64,000 bases of DNA, taken from Palaemon carinicauda (Eukaryota > Arthropoda > Malacostraca > Decapoda > Palaemonidae). Positions 46,020 through 57,709 of this stretch are shown piece by piece. Position 1 is the first letter of the stretch. Every line of letters starts with the position of its first letter. The position numbers and the translations under genes were made by a program. The stretch spans positions 56,400,111-56,464,110 of the forward strand of contig NC_090751.1 of the NCBI RefSeq assembly GCF_036898095.1, given 5' to 3'. The notes under the pieces were generated by a model that saw only the letters and a list, made by a program, of their open reading frames with translations, was not told the origin of the DNA and searched no databases.

Positions 46020-46888
46020 CGGAGTTCTTCGTGTATTTGCGGGAAGAAATGCGCCTTTCAGTCTCGGCAGTGAAAGGCTATCGCTCAGCCTTAAGTCTAG
46101 CCTTCAGGCTCAAAGGAGTGGACATTTCTTCCTCGCTGGAATTTTCTCTACTCATACGGAGTTATGAACTTACCTGCCCTCAGTCGGAAGTGAGACCTCC
46201 TCTATGGAACATGGTTCGAGTTCTCAGGTCTCTGAAGAGACCTCCCTACGAACCATTACGCCAGGCTTCAGATCGCCACCTTACTTGGAAGACATTGTTC
46301 CTACTTGCTTTGGCTTCGGCCAAACGAGTCAGCGAACTTCATGGTCTCTCATACGACATCGCCCATTCAAGGGGATGGGGGGAGGTAACGTTCATGTTCG
46401 TCCCTGAGTTTGTTGCCTAGACTCAGAATCCGGGAGTGCCGGACCCTCGGTTCGACTCTTTCCAGGTTTTGAGTCTTTGTTCTGTAACAGATGACCCCAA
46501 CCATCTCCTACTGTGCCCAGTAAGGAGTCTGAGGTTGTATCTTAAAAGAACGGCTGCAGTTCGTCCCCAGGTGCAAGCCTTGTTTGTGAGCACTGGGAGA
46601 ACAAAGTTGAGGGTCACTAGGAATACCATCTCGGTCTGGATTCGCAAGGTAATACACCTAGCCTTGAATCCTGACCCTCCTCTGTCACGTCACCCTAGAG
46701 CACATGATGTCAGGGGCATAGCTACGTCCCTGGCCTTCAAGAAAAACTATTCAGCGACGCAGGTCCTGCAAGCTGGGGTGTGAAAGCGTCAGACGACCTT
46801 CACAGCCCACTTCCTGCAAGACGTGACACACAGGAGACTCGATACGTTCTCTATCGACCCTGTGGTGGCTGCACAACAGCTGGTCTAA
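45902..46888 (+). pseudogene. ORF3: tyrosine recombinase, DIRS copy 3 (nucleophile lost)
   Basis: Same length frame as copy 1 (987 bp). LASAKRVSEL and PRAHDVRGIAT keep both Arg and the His. A stop at 46418 replaces Lys (AAG to TAG) and another at 46781 replaces Trp (TGG to TGA). Independently, the nucleophile motif reads AHFLQD: Tyr has become Phe (TAC to TTC), which removes catalysis. DPVV replaces GPVV near the end. Confidence 0.85.
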
Positions 46889-47364
46889 CCTCAGGCTCCT
46901 TAATGGACAGGTAGCAGAAGGTTGAGGGCATTGTTACCCGGTCTTAGTCTGCATGAATGAAAAGGTTTGTCTGGCCCTTATTCTTTTCTTCATCCTCTCC
47001 TCCCTTGGAGAAGCAGCATCCTGGGTTCTCTGCACAGCTGACCTCAAACCACTGCAGGTAAACCATGCTTCCTTGTGTTCCTAGTATTGATATTAATACT
47101 GTCACGTCCCCATACCCTGACGAGGTGGTATTGGGAGAGTCCTAGCCTAGAATTCCATCTGAAGAACTCCAGGTCAACTTCCTAGGACGAGTCACACTTC
47201 TCACCTTCACACACAGCTTATGTAGGCCGCAGCAGTTACACAGCAATGCTAGCGAGGCGCAGGGACTCCTTATTTCTTGAGTACTTACACACTCAAATAT
47301 TGAGTCCCCGGGCAAAGCCAAAGCCAGTATGGCAGGGACTTACTACCCTTCCTAAGGGGTGAGT

Positions 47365-47470
47365 CACCCATATTAAATAACGTGGTTTGTATTTCAGTTA
47401 CGGAACAAATGACAAATTCGTAGATAATTTGTATTTTTCCTAACTATACAAACCTTAGCTATTTAATCAA
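47365..47470 (+). repeat. ICR, copy 3
   Basis: CCCATATTAAATAACGTGG.., CAGTTACGGAACA, AAT, GACAAATTCGTAG.. to CAAACCTTAGC. Complementary to both outer ends of copy 3, again with the AAT joint. Confidence 0.85.
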
Positions 47471-47499
47471 ACTTGCCTGCCAGCCCTGTCTCCCGTGAA

Positions 47500-47736
47500 G
47501 TCCTACCTCTAAGCAAAGTGAGCTCTCCACACAGGTGTGTGATGGGGGGGGCGGGGGGGGGGGGGGGGTAGCAAGCTACCCCTCCCTACCCCCTGCTAAC
47601 TAGCAGTGGGGTAGCAAACCCTCGTTAAAATTCTTATGGCTCGTCATTTCGGCTACGCCGAAGTAATACTGTAACCCATATTAAATAGCTAAGGTTTGTA
47701 TAGTTAGGAAAAATACAAATTATCTACGAATTTGTC
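47500..47736 (+). repeat. Right inverted terminal repeat, copy 3
   Basis: CTAAGCAAAGTGAGC.. through GTAGCAAGCTACCCC, GCTAACTAGC, GCTCGTCATTTC to CGAATTTGTC; inverse of 39905-40080 except for the outer ends. Confidence 0.85.
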
Positions 47737-47997
47737 ATATAAAGAAATAAATCTTAACTAGAAAGATTTTATATTCTCGGACCAAGGCCTGCTGGGCTAA
47801 CTCTTGGTTGGGAGAACTAGAATTAAAACCTCTAAGCATTGAGGTCTGAATTCAGAATCATAAGGAGTGGATTCCTAAGAATCAAGACTTCTCTTCCTAG
47901 GATAGAGATTGGAAGAGGAAGGGAATAACTGTCGGAAACTCATGAGAAATTTTCTGAAGAGTTTCCCTTCAGAGTTTTCGCTAGTAGAGTTGATGGT
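47737..47997. other. Unassigned flank, no gene
   Basis: No motif or repeat partner recognised. Confidence 0.35.
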
Positions 47998-48175
47998 GTG
48001 TCTATTTATTTTATTTTTATTACTAGCCAGGCTACAATCCTAGTTGGCAAAGCAAGATGCTTTAACCCAAAGGGCTCCTTTAGGGAACGATGGCCCAGTA
48101 AATTAATAGGAAAATAGATCAATAATTAAATTAACATTAATTAATTCTCAGAAAAATAACGAACCTTTCTGTAGA
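47998..48175 (+). repeat. Second copy of the decapod-type dispersed repeat
   Basis: TTATTACTAGCCAGGCTAC, AAGCAAGATGCTTTAACCC and GATGGCCCAGTAAA parallel 5657-5745. Confidence 0.55.
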
Positions 48176-48299
48176 GATTGATGCAGTGCCTGCAGCTGCA
48201 ACAGCAGGAAGGGCATTAAGGCCTTTATGAGAATAGAACGTAAAAGTATATCTCCCACCACGGGCAGATCTTTTATGATTTAATGTATTATGTTTTAAA

Positions 48300-48450
48300 C
48301 CGCTCTTGTTAGTGACTCGTAAACATAGCGCAGTGCTCTGGAGGAGGTGTTTGTTCGTGTTCACCTTGCCCCTAGCCCTATACCTCTTCCTCACGTTCCA
48401 ACCCCTGGGAGAAGGAAGGTCGGTAGGCTGATGTACTTTGTGGACCTTGT
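48300..48450 (+). pseudogene. Family C ORF1 fragment
   Basis: In frame from about 48332 the plus strand reads SALEEVFVRVHLAPSP then PLPHVPTPGRRKVG. This parallels SAVEGAPARVCRPPSP..PSSPTPGRRNVE in the minus-strand ORF1 at 1-1237. Only ~40 residues are recognisable. It probably belongs with the decayed family C material at 50200-52865. Confidence 0.55.
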
Positions 48451-48588
48451 GCATTAAACGTTTGTTCCACCGTGCGATACTGTTGATGCAGTCCAAGACG
48501 TTCCCTCTCCACTTTGGAATGATAAAGTAATGCTCTTTTCTTCGCCTACGATTGTCGAGCTATGACATCACAACCATGTGACATAGTA

Positions 48589-49327
<739 letters not shown>

Positions 49328-49329
49328 TA

Positions 49330-51160
49330 TTTTGAAAAGAGCAAAGTTGGAATGTCTTGAAGCGATCAGTTCGTCATCGCTATTGTATCATGGATCTTGT
49401 AACTTTTTTCTGCGTATTGGAACGCAGTTCCGTGACAAGAATGACGCTCTACGTTTACCCTGTCTACCAGACTAGGAAGTTACTCATCATGTATGCACAC
49501 GAACAGAACTTACCCTCGCAGCAGGCGTGTTGTGATGCTTAAACAGGAAGCAATCGAGTGTGTTTTTTCTTCCGCGAGAGAAGCGGAAGTCAGACAAGTC
49601 ACGTACAATTCTAGCTCTTCCTCTGGAATCTGACGCACTTTCAGGGAGGAAAGACTGTGTCCTCGTCGAAGGACGCAAAACCTAGACTTGGTAGTCACCA
49701 ATCAATATGTCCAAGACCTTTCAGGAGTCGTATGTTTTCTAATAACTTATCCTGCAGTAACTGATGTTCGCCGGAAGTTTTTATTTTCGGAAGAAGGCAA
49801 CGTGTCAGCACCAGAATCGTGTAAGACACATAGTTCTTCAGGAGAAAAGGTGCTCAGTTTGCTTCTGTTCACGCTTCTCCTCCCCCAGTTTGGGGAAATG
49901 TCTAGTACTTTCTTCTGAGGTCTAGCGACTACTGTTGACGGTATCTCACAGCATCGGATACGTTCAGTTCGGCACGAGGCGCGCTTGAAATGTCATAGGG
50001 ACTCTCCCAGGTCGCTCACAGGACTGCGGTTGATAGTCTCTCCCGGCCTTCGCTCACGCTTGAGTTGGCGCACACGCTACCCCGCGAATGTAGGTTTGGT
50101 CTGAGCTAAAAGAGGTCAACTTCATCTGTGTTTAGCGTTTACGATTCTCGGGGTGGAGAAAATTTTCGCCTAAAAGAGTCTAAGGACTACCATAGACCAA
50201 AGAAATGGTTTTCCGATTAGTGTCAGAAAGCCTAGTTCTCCTATGCTCAGTAACGCTTCCTCGCAGAGATATTCTCGTGTTACGAGAAGCGTTAGAACGG
50301 GTGCTTGTAGCAGTCTGGTCTCTCTCTTACGGCAGACGTCACGCTGGTCTCTCCCTCACGCAGTCACAGCCGCAGACGTCAATCTGGTCGTATGTTGGAC
50401 GCTGACAGTCAAAGTTGATCCTTTCAACAAGTTGTCCCATCTTCGCGGTCTGCGGGACATGCGACTATCTCTCATGTGGACACATGCTACACGCGGACAA
50501 CTCTCGGCAAACAGTTACATCTTTCTGCCACTGACTGGACACTATGCTGTCGCCTCCTCGCAGCACGCTGTAGATTTACAACAAGCGGGACACACACGGA
50601 GCGCTGTATCCACACGACAAGGTGAACGCATACAGCACGCTGACACCTTACGGCAATGCAAGCACATGCGACATTACGGTCGCATGCTAGACGCATACAG
50701 TCAAGTCTTTTTTCTCACAGCAGTATAAACAGACTATTGTCTCTCCTTCGCGTCTCTCTGGCCTCACAGCTAACGCTCCCTCGCGTCAAGCTTTGGCTTT
50801 AAATTTGTTGAACACAAGCGGGTTACACACGATCAGGTCTTAACCTCAGCATGAGGTTCATGTTGTTGATGCTTCTTTTCAACAAGCCTAGCTTTAATAT
50901 CGGTTTCTTATCACCGATATGGACGCGTTTTGGGAGGCGGTTCTAGATCCTGATTCTCTCTCACGGCATGTTGAGCGTAGGCAGCATGCTGGAACCATAC
51001 TGGACTCATGCTGGGACCATGCTGGGTGCATGCTGGAAGCATGTCATTAGTCCTTTTCCTCGTGTCAGGATCACGAACGCTTTATTTTAAACCATCAAGC
51101 TTTAGGTCTAGCTGCTTCCAGTATTTCGGAAAACAACTAAGATCTAGAGGGTTGTTCGAA
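49330..51160 (+). other. Decayed sequence, probably ORF1/ORF2 region of a family C element
   Basis: No frame with RT motifs is left. 50220-50700 is rich in CACACG/CGCAG-type Ser/Arg-coding triplets, like a degraded SR region. A 14-16-bp phrase (CATGCTGG.AGCATG type) is repeated near 50990-51045. Assignment rests on the recombinase and right end that follow. Confidence 0.35.
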
Positions 51161-51169
51161 GGAGACAGC

Positions 51170-52160
51170 TGAGGCTATCGCTTGTACAAAGGACATTTGC
51201 CTCAAGATTTTCCAACCCAATTAGGGTGTTTTATGGAGTGGTGTAGAGCTAAAGCCGGCTCTTCATTTGGTAACTCTAACACAATTGGCCTATTTCTTCT
51301 TAGATCTTAGAAGAAAACACATTTTTTCCTCCTCGATCATCAAAGGGTACAGGAGTATGCTGGCAGGTGTCTTCAGACGCAGAAGATTGGATCTATCAAA
51401 TAGAAACCTTATAGATCTTCTCGGATCATTTGAGATGACTTGGAAGCGTCAACAAGATGCGCCAGCCTGAAATTTAGAGTTTGTTTCTGGAATTTCGCGG
51501 TAGTGACAGATCCGAGCCTTTCCACTTGGTTTCATTTTTAAGGCCTAACTTTGGAGACTTTCTGAGTAAGTCTACCATAGTTGAGAGTCAGTGAAGTTCA
51601 CTCTTTTAGCATGAACATGGACTTCACAATGGTTAAGCCATAGACGCCTTGCAACCTGGATTCTTGGTCATTAACAAACGTCCTTCTCATCCATGGCCTA
51701 AATCTTTCGGGATCACTATCCTCTCGAATTTGGTTTGTGAAGGGCTGAGAAGAGTTTTTTGCTCGGTTAAAATGATGAATTTTTATCGGGACAGGACCAA
51801 AGAAGTTAAGAGTCTATTCATGACTCTTTGGTGCACAGTCAATAAGCCTGCGCTATCTTTGTCTAAAACACTATCATCTCGTATAGACTTTAATTACAAA
51901 GGTTCTTTCACACGGTTGTGTGACAGATCATAAGATGTCGAAAGAGTAAAAGACTCATGAAGTTAGAGCTGTAGGAACTTCTGTAACTTTTAAACTAAAC
52001 TGTTCTCTGCAAAGCATCGCGTATACAGCCTTGTGGAGGGGTAATCCTGTATTCGCCTTGCATTACTTATACCGTATCCAGTCTCTTTATGAGGACGTCT
52101 ACGTTTTGGTATCACTCGTAACAACGAGTGCAGTTGTAGGTGAAACATCCACCACTACAT
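51170..52160 (+). pseudogene. Tyrosine recombinase remnant, family C DIRS-like element
   Basis: Broken reading with GCFMEWCRAKAG (51222-51256, cf. RVFCVWCRGRG), LAYFFLDLRRKHIFSSSIIKGYRSM (given in pieces: LAYFFLDL, IIKGYRSMLAGVF; cf. IADFLVYL, VKGYRSALSLAF), then FCSVKMMNFYRDR near 51760 (cf. LCPVRSLRLYLKR). HEVRAVGTS at about 51955 carries the HxxR pair and ALHYLYRIQSL at about 52060 the Tyr. The order and spacing match ORF3 of copies 1-5, but identity is low, so family C is a distinct lineage. Many stops; non-functional. Confidence 0.65.
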
Positions 52161-52485
52161 TTCCCTAATTTCATAGTACCCCTGTTCTTCTCTTGGAACT
52201 GTTATATATATTTTTTATGATTGTACGTGAAGATTGGTCGACAATCTTCCGCAATCTTTGATCTAGTCAGGTGGTCATTTTGTTCCTAGAGAGCGCCCTG
52301 AATAAGGGTATTAGTTGAGGTCCTGTCATGTTATAGGTTATTGAACCGTTTGACAGCTCCTAGAGATCATCAGCCCCCTGGGTGGACCGCTGGATCTCTT
52401 AAGGATACCAGACAAAATGAGGCAGAGCATTGCTGTCAGATTCCTTATCAGGTGAGAACCACTCAAGTTGTTTATGTAACTCTTA

Positions 52486-52865
52486 AGTGAATTCCCAATA
52501 ATGCAGCTGTTTCTGACCCGCCACCAGTGGGTGTCAATCAGCCATTATATAACCAGCGGGTAAGTTTTATATTTAAAAATTATATTTTCATAATAAAATA
52601 AATTTTTGAATATACTTACCCGCTGGTTATATAAGTTTAAAACCCACCCTCCTCTCCTCTAGAGACCATGGGGCATGGAAAATCTGAATTGGGTGGGTAT
52701 AGTTCTACCTGTAGTACCGCGAGGGAGCAAGGATACACCTGGCATATCTGCGCTAAGCCGCGCGAGATTTTGAATTTCCTGCCGAGGCGTCCAGAGATTT
52801 TAGCCATTATATAACCAGCGGGTAAGTATATTCAAAAATTTATTTTTTGAAAATATAATTTTCAA
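52486..52865 (+). repeat. Right terminal region of family C
   Basis: Two TATATAACCAGCGGGTAAGT segments (about 52548 and 52812) flank an inverse ACTTACCCGCTGGTTATATA at 52613-52632. This arrangement resembles the ICR/ITR design of the other DIRS copies. A related copy is at 63213-63590. Confidence 0.65.
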
Positions 52866-53017
52866 TATTTTAATATTTTATACAAAATATTTTGTTACAT
52901 TTTATATAGGATTCAATGAATATTGCATTCTCATTCAAGCCCTTGACAATATAGTAAGATCTCCCTCTACGGGCGTGTCTACTTTTGGTTTTATGCCAAA
53001 AAGTTTAAAAATGCAAT
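52866..53017 (+). repeat. Family C-type leader, truncated by DIRS copy 4
   Basis: Matches 38760-38900 (AATATTTTGTT, ATTCTCATTCAA, TCTCCCTCTACGG, TTTTGGTTTT). Confidence 0.55.
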
Positions 53018-53251
53018 TGTTCCGTAACCGAAATACAAACCACGCTATTTACATTGGGTTTACCTTTCGGCGTAGCTGAAATGACGAGCCAATAATTTTT
53101 AACGAGGGTTAACTACCCCCGCGCTAGTTAGCGGGGGTAGGGGAAGGGGTAGCTTGCTACCCTTCCCCCCCACACACCGGTGATTTGCTTCACTTCACTT
53201 TCGGCTCCGGCGATGAACAGACGTGTCTGTCCATCGTCCTCGTTGACAGCC

Positions 53252-53278
53252 TTAATTTTTTTTTGCTTTTTTTTCCAG
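53252..53278 (+). promoter_or_regulatory. Pyrimidine tract ending CCAG before ORF1, copy 4
   Basis: T-run with GC interruption ending TTTTCCAG at 53278, 44 nt before ATG 53323. Confidence 0.4.
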
Positions 53279-53322
53279 TTTGTGTGTGTGTTTTGAAGTT
53301 GGCCTCACCCTTATTGTTCACT

Positions 53323-56300
53323 ATGCGCAAGTGCCCTGGTATTGCCGGCCGCCCTTGCGGCACTTTTATGTCGGCGGTGGACACAGATCCTCACACCCTT
53401 TGCCCGCAGTGTCGAGGCCGACGGTGTGATAAAGAAAATACGTGTAGTGAGTGCAGGGTGTGGTCTGCCTCCCAGTGGGAGAGGTTTGGCCGCCGGCGTA
53501 AGAAGAAGTCCAAGAGAGACCGTTCTCCTTCCGGGGTTACCTTGAAGGAGGAAGGCTCTTGGGACTCTCCTTTCGCCGCCCAAACCTCCTCCGAAGCTCC
53601 CCCTCGTTCGGCTCCTAAGGAGAGACTGCCGAGTGGGAGCGCAGGCCCTAGTTCTGTTTCCCGACCTTGAATTGGGGGAGAGGGCGTCGCCTCCCATAGT
53701 GGGGCGGTTCCTCCTCCTCCTCCGGGGGAGGTTGTTGCTAATGAATCCTTGTCTAATGATGATCTTTTTCAGATTTGGGCTTCCCTGGGGCTTAAGGGCC
53801 TGCCCTCCAGGGTAGCCCTGATTGACCTTGTCCAGTCAGGGGCCGCTGTTAAGCAGTCGCCGGTGATAGCAGAGGTAGATCCTCTGTCTATCGTCGACGT
53901 CGTGGTGACAGAGGCTTCCGACGGGTCGGGTCAATCCTCTGCAGGTACTGTTGTGGATGATGGTGCTGAAGGCTCTCCTCCCCCTTCCGTACATCCTTCG
54001 AAGGGGGAAGGGAGTCCCGCGGGCTATTCTGCTGCCAAGCCTCCCTCTAAGGGGAGTGCTTTGACTGAGACTCCCCTTCGGAGGACTGATGGTCCTGACG
54101 ATCTTCCTCGTGGCCGCCTTCGCCGTAAGGCTCACCGTCCGCTGCGCCGTAAGGGCCTCCCGTCTCACTATAAGGGTGCTAAGAGGCACCTTTTTGAATC
54201 TTCGCCTCCTTCCTCCGAGGGGGACTCTCCTCGCCGTAAACAGCCTGCAGCTCCAGCTTCCTTAGACCTCTCTGGGGATCGGTCTCCTACACCTTCCAGA
54301 CCTTCAACTTCTAGTGCAGATGTCCAGCAGCCTGACCTCGTCACCCGACGGGCAACGGTCCCTTCGAGGCAAAGGGATTCTTCCCTTGCGCGTCAGGGTT
54401 ACCCTGCGCGCCCTTCTGCAGTGTTAGCGCACAGGCGCTCTCCTGCTCGTCATCGCTCTCCTGATCGTCAGCGATCTCCTGTTCGCCAGTGCTCTCCTGA
54501 TGATCGCCCCTCTTCTCACCAGCGCTCTCCTGAGGATATCCTTCAGCCTGTTGTTCCTGTTGAGCGCCCAGCGTGCCAGCGTTCCCCTGCACGCCCTTCT
54601 GCAGTGTTAGCGCACAGGCGCTCTCCTGCTCGTCAGCGCTCTTCTGACCGTCGGCGCTCTCCTGTTCGTCAGCGCGCTTCTGATGACCATCGCCCCACTG
54701 CTCGCCAGCGCTCTCCTGAGGAGAACTGCTCGTCAGCGCTCTTCTGACCGTCGGCGCTCTCCTGTTCGTCAGCGCGCTTCTGATGACCATCGCCCCACTG
54801 CTCGCCAGCGCTCTCCTGAGAACTCCGAACATCCTGCGGTTACTGTTGTGCGCCCTGCGCGCCATCAGTCTCCTGAGCGCTCTAGTTTGGCCAAGGACTC
54901 TTCTCCTCACCCTCGCGATCCTGTTCGTCAGCCTGTTCCTGCGCAACATCGCTCGCGGTCTCCAGCGCGTACTTCCAAAATGCCTGTACGCGCCTCCTGT
55001 TCCTGAGCCCGTTCGTGAGCGTTCGCCTGTGCGCCCCTCGCCGGCAGTTCCCTCACAGGTTTCCACGCGTCGCCCTCTTGCTCGCCAGCGATCACAGACG
55101 CATCAACATTCGCCTGCTCGTCAGCGATCTCCTGCGCGTCAACGATCACCTGAACATCGGCGATCTCCAGACCGCCCGCGTGACCTATCGCCTGCGCGCA
55201 AGCGTTCTCCAACGCGCCGTCGCCCAGAGGATCTGGAGGGACGTGGGTCGCCTTCTGTTAGCTCACCCTCGCGCGGTCGTTCACCTACGCGGTCTACGCG
55301 GTCTACGCGCTATCGCTCGCCAACGCGCCACCATGCTCCAGCGCGCCATCGCTCGCCTACGCCCCAGCGTTCACCAGCGCGCCGCCGATCGCCTGTTCGC
55401 AATCGCTCTCCCACGCGCTACAGGTCTCCAGAACATCGTCGGCGGTCATCGGAGCGATCTCGTTCCCCCACGCGTCGGCACGCTCCTTCGCCGACACGTC
55501 AACGCGCTCGTTCACCAGCTCGCTCACGCGCTCGTTCGCCTGCGACCGCTCGCCTGCGCCTGATCGCCGTTCGCGTCGGATTTCGCAGCCCGCGACAGCA
55601 GCAGGGACACTTGTCGCCAGACCGCACTCAGGATCGCCTCCGCCGAAGCGCAGGACTCTTGTACAGGATAGGGAAGACACTTCAGAGAGGTCAGTACAAC
55701 TTTCTTCCCCCCCTCCTTTTCAGGCAGGTCCAGTGGTGTCCACTCCGAAGGATCGCCCGATCCCCTTCCCTCCAGCGGGGATTTCGGACTCTGTGTCCGT
55801 GGAGCGGCAGACTTGGTTTGGTCCTCTGATGCGGGCGTTAGTGAAGGCTATGAAGCCGGCACTCGCCGATCAAGGACACAAGCCAACGGCTGCCTCGCCC
55901 CGCTGAAGAGAAGGAGAGGAGTGGACTTCGTGGTGACTTCCCCCAGGGAGAAGTTGGTTCCTTAGAGTACTGTCAGGAAGGCTCCATCCCCTTCGCAGGC
56001 GCTTTCTCCTTCTCCCGAGGACGAGGCTTTTCCGTCCTCGGGTGAATCCGGTGAGGTGATAGTCTCCCCCTCGGCACCAAGGGGGGAGTCGTCTCCTCAT
56101 GGAGGAGAATCGTCTCGCGCGGAGGGCGCTTCCCGAACCTCTTTGTTGGGGTCGTGTATCCCTCCCAGGAGGGAACCCAAGGACTCCAAGACAATCCCGA
56201 AGTCGTCGTTTAGGATTCGCCAGGAACCAACTGCGCCCCGGGGGAATGTCCACGCATCTCCCCAGGAAGAGATTCCGGGAACGGGAGACTTAGCTGCCAG

Positions 56301-57268
56301 TCCGCAAGGAGGAGACTAGCAGGAGTCTGAGCATGCCTTCTGGCAGGTCCTGAGCCTGATGAGGCAACTCAACGGGTTCATGGACCCCGTGATCGTCCCC
56401 CGAGAAGGCAAGGACACGGTCCTTGACCAGGTGTTCGATATTCAGAAGCCCCCTAAGACCAGTGCGGCTCTGCCCTGGTCTCGGGGGTTGAAGAGTGCCA
56501 GAGCCAGGGCCAATGCCCAGCTCGCAACTCTTGCTTCCTCCAGTCGTTCCTCTGCCGGGAACAAACTCATCCCACCTCTTCGTCTCCAGCAGAGGAGGTA
56601 TTTTGAGATCTTGGGGAGTCTCGTCTCGCTCTTCCTCCATCATTCCGTTGAAGAGCTTGCTAAGGGAGTTCCTCTCGAGAAGCTCTCCGCCCGGCAGGTG
56701 ACATTCTCGGCGTCGGAGATCCTGAGCCATGAGAAGGTCGCGAAGTGCGCCATGCAGGCCACTTCGTGGCTGGATATATGGCTAGGGACTCTGGGCATCC
56801 TATTGCGCTCCGAGGACTTGTCTAAGGAGACCAATAAGAAGGCCCTGGAGACCTTCTTACTCTCGGGCACCCGCTTCATCGAGTTCCTGGCACATCAGGT
56901 TACCACCCTGTGGGCCAACTCGGTATTGAAGCGGCGTGATGCGGTGACCGAGAAGTTCCACCCGAAGGTCCCCGCCATGGATGTCTGTAGGCTCAGACAT
57001 GCTTCCTTCCTTGAGGAGAATCTGTTGGAGCCCCAGGATATGGAACGAATGGCTGAGAGATGGAGGAAGTCTAGCCAGGACTCCCTCCTCCATAGGGCCC
57101 TTACAGCCAGCTCCGCAGCAGCAGCCTCGCAAGACACCAAAGCAGGCACCGGCAGCTAAGAAAGTGGTGTCTAAGCCCCAGCCCTCTCCAGCCAAGGTCA
57201 AGAGGGGCGGTAAGTCCTCCAGGGGAGGCAAGGCTTCTAGAGGGAGCGGCCGCGGCCGCAAACACTAG
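53323..57268 (+). pseudogene. ORF1 (Gag-like, SR-rich), DIRS copy 4
   Basis: ATG 53323. Cys/His set at residues 4, 12, 24(H), 27, 30, 35, 41 and 44. A TGG to TGA change stops it at 53668; the same frame then runs to 54747, covering LFQIWASLGLKG, PLSIVDVVV and the first SR hexads. An exact 100-bp tandem duplication at 54628-54827 shifts the frame in the SR zone. Further damage: AAG to TAG near 55963, TAG for CAG-type position at 56318, a deletion in ILGESSL at ~56615, and loss of ~25 bases near 57105. The C-terminal domain (QLNGFMDPVIVPREGKD, KVAKCAMQATSWLDIW) and the RGG/RGRGRKH tail end at 57268. Confidence 0.78.
54628..54827 (+). repeat. Exact 100-bp tandem duplication in the SR-coding region
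   Basis: GCTCGTCAGCGCTCTTCTG at 54628 recurs at 54728 and the ~99 following bases are the same by eye (through GCCAGCGCTCTCCTGAG). As 100 is not a multiple of 3, it breaks ORF1. Confidence 0.9.
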
Positions 57269-57286
57269 GAAGGGCAGTCCCCCCGC

Positions 57287-57709
57287 GTGTCCACCTGTGG
57301 GGGAATGCCTTCGACGTTGCATGCACAGGTGGCAGCAACACCGGGCCGATGCTTGGACGATTTCTGTGATCGGCCAAGGCTATTGCGTCCCGTTCATAAC
57401 ATCTCAACCTCCCCTGACAGCGAATCCAGTGTCGTTGAGCTCCTTTGCCATGGGATCGGTAAAGGGGCTAGCCCTTCGGGCAGAAGTCGAGACCATGCTC
57501 AAGAAGGATGCTCTCCAGGAGGTCGTCGACGGCTCCCCAGGCTTCTTCAGTCGACTCTTTCTTGTAAAGAAGGCGTCTGGAGGCTGGAGACCTGTCATCG
57601 ACTTCTCAGCTCTGAACGGGTTTGTCAAGGAAACTCGGTTCAGCATGGAGACAGCGGACACGGTCAGACTTGCGGTGAGACTTCTAGACTTCATGTGCAG
57701 CAGTTGAAC
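57287..57709 (+). pseudogene. ORF2 N-terminal stub (RT start), DIRS copy 4
   Basis: The reading contains DAWTISVIGQGYCVPF, LRAEVETMLKKDALQEV, SRLFLVKKASGGWRPVID and FSMETADTVRLAV. It ends at LDFMC with two foreign codons and a stop at 57709. The next residues in intact copies would be TLDLKDAY with the first catalytic Asp, so no catalytic residue is present. The break is the fusion to copy 5. Confidence 0.85.

Larger units (their letters stand above)
39889..47736 (+). mobile_element. DIRS-like retrotransposon copy 3 (subfamily B), full length ~7.85 kb
   Basis: Left end TGTTCCGTAACTG at 39889, preceded by ATT; right end ..CGAATTTGTC at 47736. B-type hallmarks are TTAATATGGG in the left ITR, CATATTAAATAGC on the right, and ORF1 repeats of a different sequence from A. 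Gene order as in copy 1. Confidence 0.9.
53018..57698 (+). mobile_element. DIRS-like copy 4 (subfamily A), 5' half only
   Basis: Left end TGTTCCGTAACCG at 53018, preceded by AAT. It holds left ITR, ORF1 and the first ~135 codons of ORF2. It stops within GACTTCATGTGCA at 57698, where subfamily B ORF1 sequence starts. Confidence 0.88.
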
